The notes below the pieces were generated by a model, which saw only the letters and a program-made list of their open reading frames with translations, ran no database searches and was not told the origin of the DNA. Shown piece after piece: positions 1 through 9,988 of a stretch of 64,000 nt of DNA (its first letter is position 1; each line of letters begins with the position of its first letter). This DNA comes from Pseudomonas sp. R76 (GTDB taxonomy: Bacteria; Pseudomonadota; Gammaproteobacteria; Pseudomonadales; Pseudomonadaceae), in assembly GCF_009834565.1 (NCBI RefSeq), contig NZ_CP019428.1:6634001-6698000 (forward strand). The letters run 5' to 3'. The position numbers and the translations under genes were made by a program.

Positions 1-1910
1 TTGGCGACGTATTCCAGGCCGGGGGTTTTCTTGATGCTGTTGCGAAAGCCCACCAGGCCGAAACTGACGCTGTCCAACTCGCCGCGCTCGGCGATGCGGG
101 TCTGCAACTCGTGCACCACATCGCGGACCTGGTCGATGTAAGGCTGCATCGACACGGTGGTGTCGACCACCAGCACCACGGCAGTGCGGAAGGCGTCGGC
201 GCTGGTGTTGGTTGCGCGAGCAGTCGGCTTCGCAGCAGCGCTGCTGCCGGGATCGATAGAGGCCACATTCAGCAACTGCACCGGCTGGCCGTTTTCGTCG
301 AAGCTCTCTTTAGAGTCGAAGATCGGCAGCAGGTAAAACTGGTTCTGCGGTACGGCGCTGGCCGTCGGTTCCAGCGCCAGCACTTGCTGATTGTCTTCGC
401 TGTTCTTCTGCGCCTTGGCCAGCACGCCTTTGGCCGCCGCAGGATCAGCCAACAGCTTTTCCACCTCGCTGGATTGGCGCAGGAACATCACCGGCGCGCG
501 GCCCGAGCGCTCGGTGAACTTGAGCACCAAACTCTGCTTCCAGTCGCTGACCTGGGCGGCCGGCAGCCAGCCATCACTGCGCCCATCGGTGGCGGTACCG
601 ACACGCACCCAGGGGCTGCCGTCGACGTCTTTGCGCTGGTACACGTAGAGCACCGAAAACGCCGGCAGCGCTTCGCCGGAGGCACCACCGGCGTCATGGG
701 ACAGCTTGGCGCCCGGCTTGCTGAGCACGCGCTGGAACAAGGTCTTTTTACCCGCCATCAGCAAGGGCCGCTGGCCGCCGTCCGCATCGGCCACAGCCGT
801 TTTTACTTCAGGGGGCGCGGGCGTTTTTGGCACCACCGCAGCGGGCGGTGCCGCCGGCGTATCGCTACCGCTCAGCCACCAATAACTCGTACCACCAATG
901 GCCAGCGCGACAGCCACCGCGACCGCAGCCAGAGCCAACACCGGCCCACGACGCTGCTCCGATACGGCGTTGTGTTGGGTTGGCGTCACCACCGGCTGGC
1001 GCACCGGTTGCGGCTGGGGCTTATCGGTCGGAATCTCGATAGACACCGGCGTCATGCCCGCCAAGTCAAAACTCAGCGGAATAGGCAACGGCCGCACCAG
1101 CGTAGCTTCCGGCGACTCCGCCGGCAGCTGGTCCAGCGCGCGCAGCAACGCCGCCGCATCCGGGAAACGTTCCGCCGGGTCTTTGGCCAACAGCTTGCGC
1201 AGCACGTCCTGATAACGGCCGTGGTGCACCGGCAATTCGGGCAGGGGTTCGGTCAAGTGCGCAAGCGCCGTGGAAAGCGCATCGGTGCCGGTGTAAGGCA
1301 GCTTGCCGACGAGAATTTCATACAGCACCACGCCCAATGCGTAGAGGTCGGCGCGGCCATCAATCTCCTGGCCCCGCGCCTGTTCCGGGCTCATGTAGCT
1401 CGGCGTGCCCACGGCAAATCCGGCCTGGGTGAACTGGGTGCGGTCATCCAGGGATTTGGCGATGCCAAAGTCCGACAACACGGCTGTGCCGTCGGCGCGG
1501 AACAGAATGTTCGCCGGCTTGACGTCACGGTGCACCAAGCCTTGGGCATGCGCATAGCCCAGGGCCGAAGCGATCTGGCGGATCAGCGTCACGCCCTGCT
1601 CCGGCGTCAGCCCGGCGGCAATGCGCTCTTTGAGCGTGCCGTTGGGCAGGTATTCCATGGCCATGTAATACAGCTCACCGACATTGCCGATGTCATGGAT
1701 GGTCACCGTGTGCGGGTGCGACAAGCGCGCCAGGGTCTTGCCCTCACGCAGGAAGCGCTCGCAGAAACTCGGGTCGGCCGCCAGCGCGGCAGCCATCACT
1801 TTCAAGGCCACCTTGCGCTCCAGCGAGCGCTGGGTCGCCAGGTACACGCTGGCCATGGCGCCTTCGCCGATCTCGCCTTCGATGTCATAACCCGGAATCA
1901 CGATGTTCAT
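1..1910 (-). CDS. ppkA: T6SS serine/threonine protein kinase PpkA (C-terminus beyond window)
   Basis: The start ATG is at 1910 and overlaps the pppA stop (ATGA); 636 codons lie in the window and the frame runs off the left edge. Residues 1-270 form a Hanks-type kinase with a Gly-rich loop near GEGAMASV, catalytic Lys37 (VALKVM), HRDVKPAN with Asp129, and DFG with Asp147. A transmembrane helix (residues ~320-345) follows, then an SH3-like or linker region, and near the edge a von Willebrand A start with the MIDAS-like run DTTVS. This kinase-TM-VWA layout is that of PpkA, which phosphorylates the FHA protein to activate T6SS firing. The gene shares an apparent operon with its antagonist pppA. 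Confidence 0.95.
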   Translation of the reverse strand, partial: MNIVIPGYDIEGEIGEGAMASVYLATQRSLERKVALKVMAAALAADPSFCERFLREGKTLARLSHPHTVTIHDIGNVGELYYMAMEYLPNGTLKERIAAGLTPEQGVTLIRQIASALGYAHAQGLVHRDVKPANILFRADGTAVLSDFGIAKSLDDRTQFTQAGFAVGTPSYMSPEQARGQEIDGRADLYALGVVLYEILVGKLPYTGTDALSTALAHLTEPLPELPVHHGRYQDVLRKLLAKDPAERFPDAAALLRALDQLPAESPEATLVRPLPIPLSFDLAGMTPVSIEIPTDKPQPQPVRQPVVTPTQHNAVSEQRRGPVLALAAVAVAVALAIGGTSYWWLSGSDTPAAPPAAVVPKTPAPPEVKTAVADADGGQRPLLMAGKKTLFQRVLSKPGAKLSHDAGGASGEALPAFSVLYVYQRKDVDGSPWVRVGTATDGRSDGWLPAAQVSDWKQSLVLKFTERSGRAPVMFLRQSSEVEKLLADPAAAKGVLAKAQKNSEDNQQVLALEPTASAVPQNQFYLLPIFDSKESFDENGQPVQLLNVASIDPGSSAAAKPTARATNTSADAFRTAVVLVVDTTVSMQPYIDQVRDVVHELQTRIAERGELDSVSFGLVGFRNSIKKTPGLEYVA

Positions 1911-2626
1911 GGCGAAACCTTCACGACAATGGCGGTGATATTGTCCGGCGCGCCTCGGTTGAGGCCCAGGTGCACCAGGCTGCGCACGATTTCGTCCGGC
2001 GCGTCATGGCCCAGCACCTCGCGGATTTCATGGTCTTCGACGGTTTTGTTCAGGCCGTCGCTGCACAGCAGGTAGCTGTCACCGGGGGCGATCAGCAAAT
2101 CGACCACCGACAGTTCCAACTGGGCTTCCACGCCTATCGCGCGGGTGACGATATTGGCGCGCGGGTGCACGCGGGCATCGGCCTCGCTGAGCAGGCCGCT
2201 GTCTTGCAGGTCCTGCACGTAGCTGTGGTCGCGGGAAATGCCTTCGAGCACGCCGTCGCGCAGGCGGTACAGGCGGCTGTCGCCAGCCCACAAACACACG
2301 CCACGCAGACCGCGTGCGGCCAATACCACAACCGTACTGCCCATCATGGTCACGCCACGGTTGGCGGTTTCTTCGCGCACGGCTGCGTTGATGCGCAGCA
2401 GGTCATTGCGCAAGGCCGCCGAGTATTCGTCGAGGGAACGCCCCACCGGCACATTGCGCAGGCTGTCGACGATCAAACTGCTGACGTAGTCCCCCGCCGC
2501 ATGCCCGCCCATGCCGTCGGCCACCACCCACAGGCGGTTCTCCGGCAGGTCCAGGCACGCGTCTTCATTGACCTGACGGACCATGCCCACATGGCTTTTG
2601 CTCGCGGATTTGAACGTCGACCCCAT
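1907..2626 (-). CDS. pppA: PP2C-family serine/threonine phosphatase PppA
   Basis: A 239-residue protein phosphatase of the PP2C/Stp1 type. The metal-binding motifs are visible: RQVNED near residue 20, ADGMGGHAAG near residue 40, a CSDGL motif and the C-terminal GAPDNIT. In the T6SS threonine-phosphorylation pathway PppA dephosphorylates the FHA protein and opposes PpkA, allowing sheath disassembly and retargeting. Its start directly abuts the tagF stop and its end overlaps the ppkA start by 4 nt, so translational coupling is likely. Length is normal for the family. Confidence 0.95.
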   Translation of the reverse strand: MGSTFKSASKSHVGMVRQVNEDACLDLPENRLWVVADGMGGHAAGDYVSSLIVDSLRNVPVGRSLDEYSAALRNDLLRINAAVREETANRGVTMMGSTVVVLAARGLRGVCLWAGDSRLYRLRDGVLEGISRDHSYVQDLQDSGLLSEADARVHPRANIVTRAIGVEAQLELSVVDLLIAPGDSYLLCSDGLNKTVEDHEIREVLGHDAPDEIVRSLVHLGLNRGAPDNITAIVVKVSP

Positions 2627-3280
2627 CTACATCACACCTTCTTGTCCGAGCAAAAACTGCGCAAAATCGCCGGCGGCAGGCAAGCCCTGACACCGCAATA
2701 AACCAGGGGAAATCACCTGCGAGCCACGGCCCCACCACAGGCTCGCGCCCTCGCAGGCCTGTTCGGCGAGCGCGGTCATGCGGCTATGGGGCACGGTGGC
2801 AGCCACCCGCTGCAGGCCAGCAAAACGGCTGTCCACCGCGCGTTGCTCACTGGCCGGAATGCCGAGTTTGTCGACGCCATCGTTGAAGCCTTCAAAGGTC
2901 GCGCCGGCATCCAGCGTGCTGAGCAGCAGCTCTTCGGCCTGCTCGAACCAAGTGTCCGGCCCGCCGACCAGCGACGCCGGGTTGGTGTCGTGATCGAGCA
3001 ACGCCACCACCGCCAGCGGGAAATACCGCCCGACCCGGTCAATGCTCGGCATCACCACACCCGCCGCCGCATCCGGCCCGCACACACCCGGCGCCAGCAC
3101 GAAGCGCCACAACGGGCTGACCAAATACACGTTGAGCCAGTCACCGCCGAGGCTGTTCTGGCTGGCAAGCAAGCCCGCCGCCAGCCAGCTGTCCCACGGG
3201 CCGATAAAACTCTGGGGCAAGGCGCGGCTGACAAAGTCACCGCGGCTGGCCAACTTGCCGTAGAAACCCAGCGTCGTCAT
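2627..3280 (-). CDS. tagF: T6SS-associated protein TagF (ImpM family)
   Basis: 217 residues beginning MTTLGFYGKLASRGDFV, the characteristic TagF/ImpM N-terminus. The frame is open further upstream, but that portion overlaps tssM; the chosen ATG at 3280 overlaps the tssM stop (ATGA). TagF is a post-translational repressor of H1-type T6SS in P. aeruginosa. It is thought to act independently of the PpkA/PppA switch by sequestering the FHA protein. Its position between tssM and pppA matches the P. aeruginosa HSI-I order. Confidence 0.92.
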   Translation of the reverse strand: MTTLGFYGKLASRGDFVSRALPQSFIGPWDSWLAAGLLASQNSLGGDWLNVYLVSPLWRFVLAPGVCGPDAAAGVVMPSIDRVGRYFPLAVVALLDHDTNPASLVGGPDTWFEQAEELLLSTLDAGATFEGFNDGVDKLGIPASEQRAVDSRFAGLQRVAATVPHSRMTALAEQACEGASLWWGRGSQVISPGLLRCQGLPAAGDFAQFLLGQEGVM

Positions 3281-6200
3281 AACCGCTCCGGCAGGCTGAA
3301 GCCGCTGAGCACACGGCTCTTGAACGGGTTGAAAGCACTGTTGGCGCGCAACTCGTAGGCGATGCTCGCGCCGTCGACCCGCAGGCGCAGGTTGAAGCGG
3401 TCCGGCGAGTTGCCGGCGGTGAGGTCCGACTGTTCCAGCAAGCGGAACCAGGCCCACGGGCCGTCCAGGGTCACGCCGGAACGGCCACTGGCCGATGGCG
3501 GCATGATCGAAATACGCACCACGCCGATGCTGCCGGGGTTCGGCCATTGCATGGCCACCGGGCGGCTTGGGCCGTGGTCGTAGCTGATTTGCTGGCCGTC
3601 CAGGTCGAGCAGGAACTGGGTGATGGTCGGATCCATCGACACCGGTTTAAGCTCGAAACGCACGATCGGCTGGGTGCCGCCCGCGCGGAAGAACGCATCA
3701 CGAATCGCCGCCGCACGCTGGAAGGTTTGCAACACGCCCGGCGCAATCCCGAGCTTCTGCGCAGCGCCCGGCTGCCAGCGCCAGGTCTGTGCGGAGGTGT
3801 CGACGTAAGGCTGCAGGTACTTGCGGAAGTAGTTGTCCATCACCCCGCCGACGCCGAAGAACTGACCAAAGTCGTCCAGCGTGGCGTCACGCGCGCTGCC
3901 CGGCGCCATCGGGTAACGCCCGGCCAGGGACTGACGGTACACGTTGACCACTTCGCTGACCCACGCCGCGTTGAGTTGGTTGCGCACCCCGCCCATCATG
4001 CTGTTGGTGGTGGAATTGACCACCGACTTGACCATGCCCTGCACCAGCGGCGGCTGGCGTTCGGCATTCAGGCTGACCCGCGTGGCCGCAGCCGCCGCCT
4101 GGTTCTTCGCCTCGCCGAGCAAGGCATCGCCACTGGCGCCGACCATGGCGCTGACCTGCACATACAGCGCGTTCATGTCCGCCAGCAAGCCATCAATGGC
4201 AGCCGGTTCGCCTTCATTCTTGCTGACGATACTGTTGAGTTCGGCGAAGTGCGCGGTCACCGGATCGTCTGCCGCCTGCGGTGCGTTGGCGGTCGGTTGC
4301 TCCTGGCCAAGCAGGCTGCCAAGGCGCTCCTTGAGTTTGTCGACACCCCCTTCCACCGGCACGCCTTTGGCGGCCAATTGGCGTTCTTCGGCTTGCAGAT
4401 CGGTTTCCTTGGAGACGGCCACCAGCAGCTTTTTCAGCGGCGACGTAGGTCCGGAAATCACCCGCAGCACATCGGCCGCCTGGGCGACGCTGGTGATCGG
4501 CACGAAGTCGATGTCGGCAAGCAACGCGTCCCACTGGCGCTGGTAATCCTGGAAGTACAGGCGGCGCACATCGGCGGCGAGGCTGACCACGTTCTGCTGG
4601 TCGGCCTGTTCACGGCCCAGCACCCATTGCTCTTCGGCGAGGGTGCCGGTCTGGTTCAGGCTGCTGAGCAGGAATGCCTGGCGATAACCCTTGGCGGTGA
4701 AGAACCCACTCAGCGGCTCGCCCAACGGCTTGCCACTTTTGCGGCTGAATACCAGCGCAGCGTCGCGGCCGGCAGCTTCGTTAATGCGAAAGTCCGGGAC
4801 ACCTTCGGGCAGTTTCTGGCGTTTTACCCGGTCATACACGCGCTGGGCCACCGGCAGTTGTTGCAGCTGCCGACGCAGGTCGTCGATCAGCCGTGGGTCG
4901 AGGCGTGCGTTCGGCGGGTGGCGTTCGAACAGCGCCTGCAAGTGCCCGCTCAACGCCTGGCGCTGATCGGCCGGCAGGTCGCGCGGCAGGTTGCGGTCCC
5001 AGTCCAGGGCGATCCAGGCCTTGATGAAGTCCGGGTCGTAATGCTCGGCGTCGGCGAGCATCAAGTAGGCCTTGAGGCCTTCGTACAGGAAGTCGGAATT
5101 GCCGCCGCCGTGCAGTTGTTCCTCGATGCGCGTCACCAGGCGTGGCGCGAATACGGCGATCAACAGCTTGCGGTAGACGCTGGCGGACTCGGCTTCAAGC
5201 ATGTCGCCTTGGTACAGGCCCAAGCCTTCTGACCAGCTCGGCGAATCACCCGCGAGGTTCTTCACCGCATTCAGCAACGGCAGCACAGCCAGTACTTCGC
5301 GCTGCGCCGGGCTGAGGTTCTGCACGGTCTGGCCCAGCGGCGCGACCTTCTGATCGACCTGGACGATGTACGCCTGGTTGGCGCGGTAACTCAACCACCA
5401 CAAACCGCTGACCACCACCACCAACGCCACGGTCGCGGCCAGCACGCCGCGTGCGATCCATTTGCGCCGACGCTCGACCTTCGGGTTCACACCCACTAGC
5501 CCACGCTCGGCAAAGGCCACGGCGGTGAACAGTTTTTCGATGAAATAACTGCGACCGGTGCCGCTCTGGCGCGCCAGGTGCTGGCGGTCCAGGTTCATGC
5601 TCTGGGCCATGGCGCCGATCAGGCGATCAATCGGGCTGCCTTCCTGGGTGCCGCTGGTGAAGTACACGCCGCGCAGCAACACGCGCTCTTCAAAGGCGTT
5701 GGGTTTGAACACACCTTCGAGGAAGCCTTGCAGGCAATCCTTCAAGGCACCGAATTGCTGCGGGAAACCGTAGATCAGGTCGCGCCGGGCTGGGTCGCGC
5801 TCTTGTTGCAGGCGCTCCACCAAGCGTTCGTTGAGGCGCTGCTCCAAGCCGGCGAATTCGCTTTGCAGCGTCGCCAACGGGCTGTCGCTGTTTTTGCCGT
5901 CGTCCAGGGCAAAGGTCATGCCCCATACCTGGGCGCGGTCTTCCTTGCTCAGGTTGTCGAAGTACTCCATGAAGCCCGGCACCAGGTCGAGCTTGGTCAG
6001 CATCAGGTAGATCGGGAAACGCACGCCCAGCTGGGTGTACAGCTCCTGGATACGCAGGCGAATCGCGGCGGCATGGGCCGCGCGCTCGGCATCCGTGCCG
6101 AGCAGCAGATCCGACAGGCTAATGGCGATAAACGCGCCATCGATCGGGCGGCGCGAACGCTGCTTTTTCAGCAGATCAAGGAAGCCCAGCCACGCGGCTT

Positions 6201-6777
6201 TATCCACCGTGGAGTTGCTGTCCTGGGTGGTGTAGCGGCCCGCGGTGTCGAGCAAAACGGCTTGGTCGGTAAACCACCAATCACAGTTGCGCGTGCCGCC
6301 GACGCCGCGCACCGCACCGGCACCCAGCTGCGCGGCCAGTGGGAAGTGCAGGCCGGAATTGACCAGCGCGGTGGTCTTGCCCGAACCCGGTGGGCCGATG
6401 ATTACGTACCACGGCAGCTCGTAGAGGTTGCGACGCTCATCACCGCCGAGCTTGGCCTTTTTCAGCAATGCCAGGGCTTCGTCCATGCGCTGGCGCAGGG
6501 TCGATAACTCTTCGGCAGTGGCGACGCTGTTGGGGTCGACCGGGGTTTCGGCGGCCAGGCTGCGCATCACTTCGGCAGCTTGGCGCCGGGCCTGGATAAT
6601 GCGGAACACGCGGTAAGCGATCCACACCGCAAATACCAGGATGATCAGCGCCCAACGGCGCCCTTCCGGCACCAGGAAGTCGAGCAGCGGCCCGACAAAC
6701 CAGATGATCAGGCTCAGGGCAATCAGGCCCAGCACGGGGATCACCCAGCGAATCATGAAACTGAAAAACGCCTTCAC
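3277..6777 (-). CDS. tssM: T6SS membrane complex subunit TssM (IcmF)
   Basis: 1,166 residues starting at a GTG (6777) that overlaps the tssL stop by 4 nt. Two N-terminal membrane helices (residues ~10-30 and 41-59) precede a cytoplasmic NTPase-like domain with a Walker A motif GPPGSGKTT at 128-136. A third helix follows at ~452-472, then a long periplasmic region ending in the IcmF C-terminal domain. TssM spans the inner membrane and links TssL to the outer-membrane lipoprotein TssJ, forming the channel on which the baseplate docks. The size and an intact Walker A are typical of the family. Confidence 0.97.
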   Translation of the reverse strand: MKAFFSFMIRWVIPVLGLIALSLIIWFVGPLLDFLVPEGRRWALIILVFAVWIAYRVFRIIQARRQAAEVMRSLAAETPVDPNSVATAEELSTLRQRMDEALALLKKAKLGGDERRNLYELPWYVIIGPPGSGKTTALVNSGLHFPLAAQLGAGAVRGVGGTRNCDWWFTDQAVLLDTAGRYTTQDSNSTVDKAAWLGFLDLLKKQRSRRPIDGAFIAISLSDLLLGTDAERAAHAAAIRLRIQELYTQLGVRFPIYLMLTKLDLVPGFMEYFDNLSKEDRAQVWGMTFALDDGKNSDSPLATLQSEFAGLEQRLNERLVERLQQERDPARRDLIYGFPQQFGALKDCLQGFLEGVFKPNAFEERVLLRGVYFTSGTQEGSPIDRLIGAMAQSMNLDRQHLARQSGTGRSYFIEKLFTAVAFAERGLVGVNPKVERRRKWIARGVLAATVALVVVVSGLWWLSYRANQAYIVQVDQKVAPLGQTVQNLSPAQREVLAVLPLLNAVKNLAGDSPSWSEGLGLYQGDMLEAESASVYRKLLIAVFAPRLVTRIEEQLHGGGNSDFLYEGLKAYLMLADAEHYDPDFIKAWIALDWDRNLPRDLPADQRQALSGHLQALFERHPPNARLDPRLIDDLRRQLQQLPVAQRVYDRVKRQKLPEGVPDFRINEAAGRDAALVFSRKSGKPLGEPLSGFFTAKGYRQAFLLSSLNQTGTLAEEQWVLGREQADQQNVVSLAADVRRLYFQDYQRQWDALLADIDFVPITSVAQAADVLRVISGPTSPLKKLLVAVSKETDLQAEERQLAAKGVPVEGGVDKLKERLGSLLGQEQPTANAPQAADDPVTAHFAELNSIVSKNEGEPAAIDGLLADMNALYVQVSAMVGASGDALLGEAKNQAAAAATRVSLNAERQPPLVQGMVKSVVNSTTNSMMGGVRNQLNAAWVSEVVNVYRQSLAGRYPMAPGSARDATLDDFGQFFGVGGVMDNYFRKYLQPYVDTSAQTWRWQPGAAQKLGIAPGVLQTFQRAAAIRDAFFRAGGTQPIVRFELKPVSMDPTITQFLLDLDGQQISYDHGPSRPVAMQWPNPGSIGVVRISIMPPSASGRSGVTLDGPWAWFRLLEQSDLTAGNSPDRFNLRLRVDGASIAYELRANSAFNPFKSRVLSGFSLPERL

Positions 6778-8063
6778 TCGACGCCCTCCGCCAATACGGT
6801 GATTTCAACCCGACGATTGCGGGCACGGCCTTCGGCAGTGGCGTTGGTGGCCACAGGCTCAGTGTCGCTTCGGCCTTCGGCGCTGAAGCGCTCCGCCTGG
6901 CCGGTCTTGGCTGCCAGAATCTCCAGCACCGACTTGGCGCGGGCTTCGGACAGCGCCCAGTTGGACGGGAAGCGCAGCGTGGCAATCGGGCGGTTGTCAC
7001 TGTGCCCGGTGACGCGCACCTGGCCCTTGACCTTGCGGATGGCGTCAGCGATGCGCAGCATCAACGGCTGGTAGTCATCGACGATGCTGGAGCTGGCGGA
7101 CGCGAACAGCTCATCGCCACGGATCGTCACCACAGAGCGGTCGACCTTGTCTTCCACGGCCACGCGGCCTGCCTTGATGTCTTCCACCAGGAAACCGGCC
7201 AGGCGTGGCCGCTCAATGACTTTGGGCTGCGCCACCGGCCGGTCGATGGCCTGCACCGGAATCTCGCCCAGGGCATGGATGTTCTTGAACACCGGCTCGG
7301 CGTCCGAGGCCAGCTTCATGCGCAAGCCGAACAGCAACGCCAGCAGCAACGCCAGGCCGATGGCCACGGCGATCCACGGCGGCATGAATTGCGCCAGGCG
7401 ATCACGCGCCACGGTCACGCCGCGCCAGTGCGGCGACAGCTCGCGCTCGTGTTCGCCACGCGCACTGCGAATGGCGGCGGCGGTGCGTTCACGCAAGGCT
7501 TCCAACTGGCTGCGACCGTCATTCATCACGCGGTAACGGCCCTCGAAACCCAGGCACATGCACAGGTACAACAGCTCCAGCAAATACAAACGCTCGCGCG
7601 GGCTTTGCAGGCAGTGGTCGAGCAACTGGAAGACTTTTTCGCCGCCCCAGGCTTCGTTGTGCACGGTGATCAACAGGCTCTGCTTGCCCCAGTCGCTGGT
7701 GCTGCCCCACGGCGTACTGAGCACCGCTTCATCGAGCGCGGTGCACAGCGCGTAACGCGCCAGCAGCACTTCATTGCGCGCCACGCCAGCGGCTTCGGCG
7801 CGCTCTTCGAACTGGCGCAAGTAAGCCAGCAACTGCGCGCGCAGGCTGGCCGGTGCCGGATGCGCGATGGTGTTGCGCAGGCGCGTCAACAGCGCCAGCA
7901 GTGGGCCGGCAGCGCTTTCCAGCGGGTTGAGGCCTTGGCTTTTGCCGGTCAGGATCGGCGCGGCCGGCATCGATAAAGGCGCCGGTTCTGCACGCGCAGG
8001 TTCCGGCGCACGGCCACCCGGGCGCGGCATGAACTGGGTGCGGTCATCATCATTGGGATGCAT
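6774..8063 (-). CDS. tssL: T6SS membrane complex subunit TssL with OmpA-like domain (DotU/IcmH)
   Basis: 429 residues. The N-terminal half is a cytoplasmic DotU domain after a Pro/Ala-rich leader. A membrane helix lies around residues 225-248 (PPWIAVAIGLALLLALLFG). The C-terminal ~120 residues form an OmpA-type peptidoglycan-binding domain (VTGHSDNRP, NWALSEARAKSV). This is the extended TssL in which the peptidoglycan anchor is fused on, so no separate TagL would be needed. It lies 6 nt downstream of tssK and overlaps tssM. Confidence 0.96.
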   Translation of the reverse strand: MHPNDDDRTQFMPRPGGRAPEPARAEPAPLSMPAAPILTGKSQGLNPLESAAGPLLALLTRLRNTIAHPAPASLRAQLLAYLRQFEERAEAAGVARNEVLLARYALCTALDEAVLSTPWGSTSDWGKQSLLITVHNEAWGGEKVFQLLDHCLQSPRERLYLLELLYLCMCLGFEGRYRVMNDGRSQLEALRERTAAAIRSARGEHERELSPHWRGVTVARDRLAQFMPPWIAVAIGLALLLALLFGLRMKLASDAEPVFKNIHALGEIPVQAIDRPVAQPKVIERPRLAGFLVEDIKAGRVAVEDKVDRSVVTIRGDELFASASSSIVDDYQPLMLRIADAIRKVKGQVRVTGHSDNRPIATLRFPSNWALSEARAKSVLEILAAKTGQAERFSAEGRSDTEPVATNATAEGRARNRRVEITVLAEGVE

Positions 8064-8069
8064 CGCGGA

Positions 8070-9404
8070 TTATCCTCGGATCGCCCAGAAGGCCAGGTTC
8101 AAGCCCGGGAACTGCCCGGCGATGTGGAAGGCAAAGCCACCGGAGTTGTTCAGCTGTTGCCAGTACTCGCTGCCACGGTCCAGTTCGTAATAGGTGCTGC
8201 CCGCGTGGTACGGGATCTGGCGTGGCGCCACCGGCAACGGCAACAGGCCAATACCCGGCAGTTGCAGGTTGACCATGTCGCGGATGTGTTCCACCGAACC
8301 GACTTTGCTCTGTTGGCCGAAGCGCGCGCGCAGGGTTTCGCCGGGCACATCGGCGCGCACCACGAGGATGAAACTGGCGCTGTCGAGCAGGGTTTTGTCG
8401 GCGAGCATCGCCACGTGGATGCCGTAGGCTTTCTCCACAATCGGGATCGGCGTGGCTTTGCTGTCGATCAGCATCGACAGCGCTTCACGCAAGGCCGCCA
8501 TCACCGGGGCGAAGCTCAAGGCCAGGTCGTCGTGCTGGTAGTGCGGGTATTCCTGGGGGCGCCGACCCGAAGTCGAGAAGGTGGAAAACTCGCCGGCCAG
8601 GCTCACCAGCTCACTGAAGAAACGCTCCGGGTGCAGCGGGCTCAACTGGCTGAAATGCTGGAGCAGCGGCTGCGCGCGGTTGACCAGTTGCAGCAGCATG
8701 AAGTCGGCAATCTCCGACGCACCACCGGCACCCGAGGCGACCACACGACCGGCCAGGGCTTCGCCACGCTGGTGCAGCAGGCCGAGCAGTTCGCTGCGAA
8801 AGGCGGTCAGCGGTTTGCTGGCGGCCACGTCGAGTACCGGTGGAATGTAAGTGTCGTCGAGCACCAGCGCGCGGTCGGCGCGTTTTTCCTTGATGCGCAC
8901 CAGGCCAATGGCGGCGTAATCGCTGATGCCATCTTGTGCCGTCAACAGGCGCAGCGCGCGCGAGCCCACGGCTACCGGCGCGCGGTTTTCGAACGGGGCA
9001 TTGTCATCACGGACTTCGCGCACCTGGCTGACATAACGTGCGGCGCCGAGGTCTTCGCCGTCGTCTACCGTGTCACGCGCGCCTGCGCGCTTGAGCGGCA
9101 AGGCCAGGTAGACCAGGCCGTCGCGCAGATTGTCGTCGATATTCAGCGGGCTCGGCGCCAAGTCATCCTGGGGAATATTGAACGGCGTGCCATCCGGCAA
9201 CAGGCCGCGCGCCGACACGATGGCCAGCTTGCCCTGGGCCAGCAGGCCCTGGTCAATCAACAGCTCGGAAAAACCCCACGCGCCGGCAGACAACGGGCGG
9301 CTGCGGGCGTCGATCAGGTTTTCCAGGTAACGGTCATGCTGCTGGAAGTGCTGCGTTCCGATGAACATGCCTTCCGACCAGACCACGCGATTGTTCCAGG
9401 ACAT
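8070..9404 (-). CDS. tssK: T6SS baseplate protein TssK
   Basis: 444 residues beginning MSWNNRVVWSEGMFIGTQHFQQHDRY, the hallmark TssK N-terminus (VxWxEGMFLxPQHFQQ type). TssK is the trimeric baseplate adaptor that connects the TssEFG wedge to the TssL/TssM cytoplasmic domains and derives from phage receptor-binding proteins. The gene lies 18 nt after tssJ and 6 nt before tssL in the minus-strand operon. Full length, with no oddities seen. Confidence 0.97.
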   Translation of the reverse strand: MSWNNRVVWSEGMFIGTQHFQQHDRYLENLIDARSRPLSAGAWGFSELLIDQGLLAQGKLAIVSARGLLPDGTPFNIPQDDLAPSPLNIDDNLRDGLVYLALPLKRAGARDTVDDGEDLGAARYVSQVREVRDDNAPFENRAPVAVGSRALRLLTAQDGISDYAAIGLVRIKEKRADRALVLDDTYIPPVLDVAASKPLTAFRSELLGLLHQRGEALAGRVVASGAGGASEIADFMLLQLVNRAQPLLQHFSQLSPLHPERFFSELVSLAGEFSTFSTSGRRPQEYPHYQHDDLALSFAPVMAALREALSMLIDSKATPIPIVEKAYGIHVAMLADKTLLDSASFILVVRADVPGETLRARFGQQSKVGSVEHIRDMVNLQLPGIGLLPLPVAPRQIPYHAGSTYYELDRGSEYWQQLNNSGGFAFHIAGQFPGLNLAFWAIRG

Positions 9405-9422
9405 GGGGGCTCCGATTGCTTC

Positions 9423-9932
9423 TTATTGGGCAGGGCTGGATGGGGGAACCACGACGTCAGCGCGCACCGCGCGCACATCGAGGCTGATCTGGTATTCGGT
9501 GTATTGGCGCGCCGGTACGGTGAGCACCGTGCGCCATTGCGCGCGGTCCAGTTCGCGGTAGCCCACCAGCAAGCCGATTTGGCGCGTGGACGGGTCGAGG
9601 TCGCGTTGGATACTCAGTTGCTGGCCGGGCTGGACCATCACTTCGTCCTGGTCGAGCAGGTCCAGGCCGAGGGTGGATTGCGCGCGATCAGCCAGTGCGA
9701 AGTAGTCGGAGCGGCTGAAGGTGGCGGCGTTTTTCAGCTCGAAGATGCGCACCCGCACCGGGGCGGCCTGGCCGTTGGCGCCGGGGTTGAGCCCGGCAAT
9801 CGCGTGAAAGTGCAGCTCGACGGCGGCGGTGTCCGCCTCGGCTTGCGCGGCGGCCTCGGGTTTGACGGCATCCTTGGCACACGCCGTCAGCAGCAGCGCG
9901 GTGGCGGCTGCGAGTAAAAACCTGGGAATCAT
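9423..9932 (-). CDS. tssJ: T6SS outer-membrane lipoprotein TssJ
   Basis: 169 residues with a lipoprotein signal (MIPRFLLAAATALLLTAC; lipobox LTAC, lipidated Cys18). The mature domain is the TssJ transthyretin-like beta-sandwich (AVELHFHAIAGLNP, VRVRIFELK). TssJ anchors the TssJLM membrane complex in the outer membrane by binding the TssM periplasmic C-terminus. The gene lies between fha and tssK, as in HSI-I. Confidence 0.95.
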   Translation of the reverse strand: MIPRFLLAAATALLLTACAKDAVKPEAAAQAEADTAAVELHFHAIAGLNPGANGQAAPVRVRIFELKNAATFSRSDYFALADRAQSTLGLDLLDQDEVMVQPGQQLSIQRDLDPSTRQIGLLVGYRELDRAQWRTVLTVPARQYTEYQISLDVRAVRADVVVPPSSPAQ

Positions 9933-9988
9933 CCTGCGTCCTCAATGACGTACTTAGCTATCCGTTTTATCCATTACTGCGTCGCGCT

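Noticed and set aside
111..2075. A 654-codon plus-strand frame over ppkA and the end of pppA
   Set aside because: Antisense of the clear kinase and phosphatase; composition (His/Arg/Gln-rich) typical of a GC-driven shadow.
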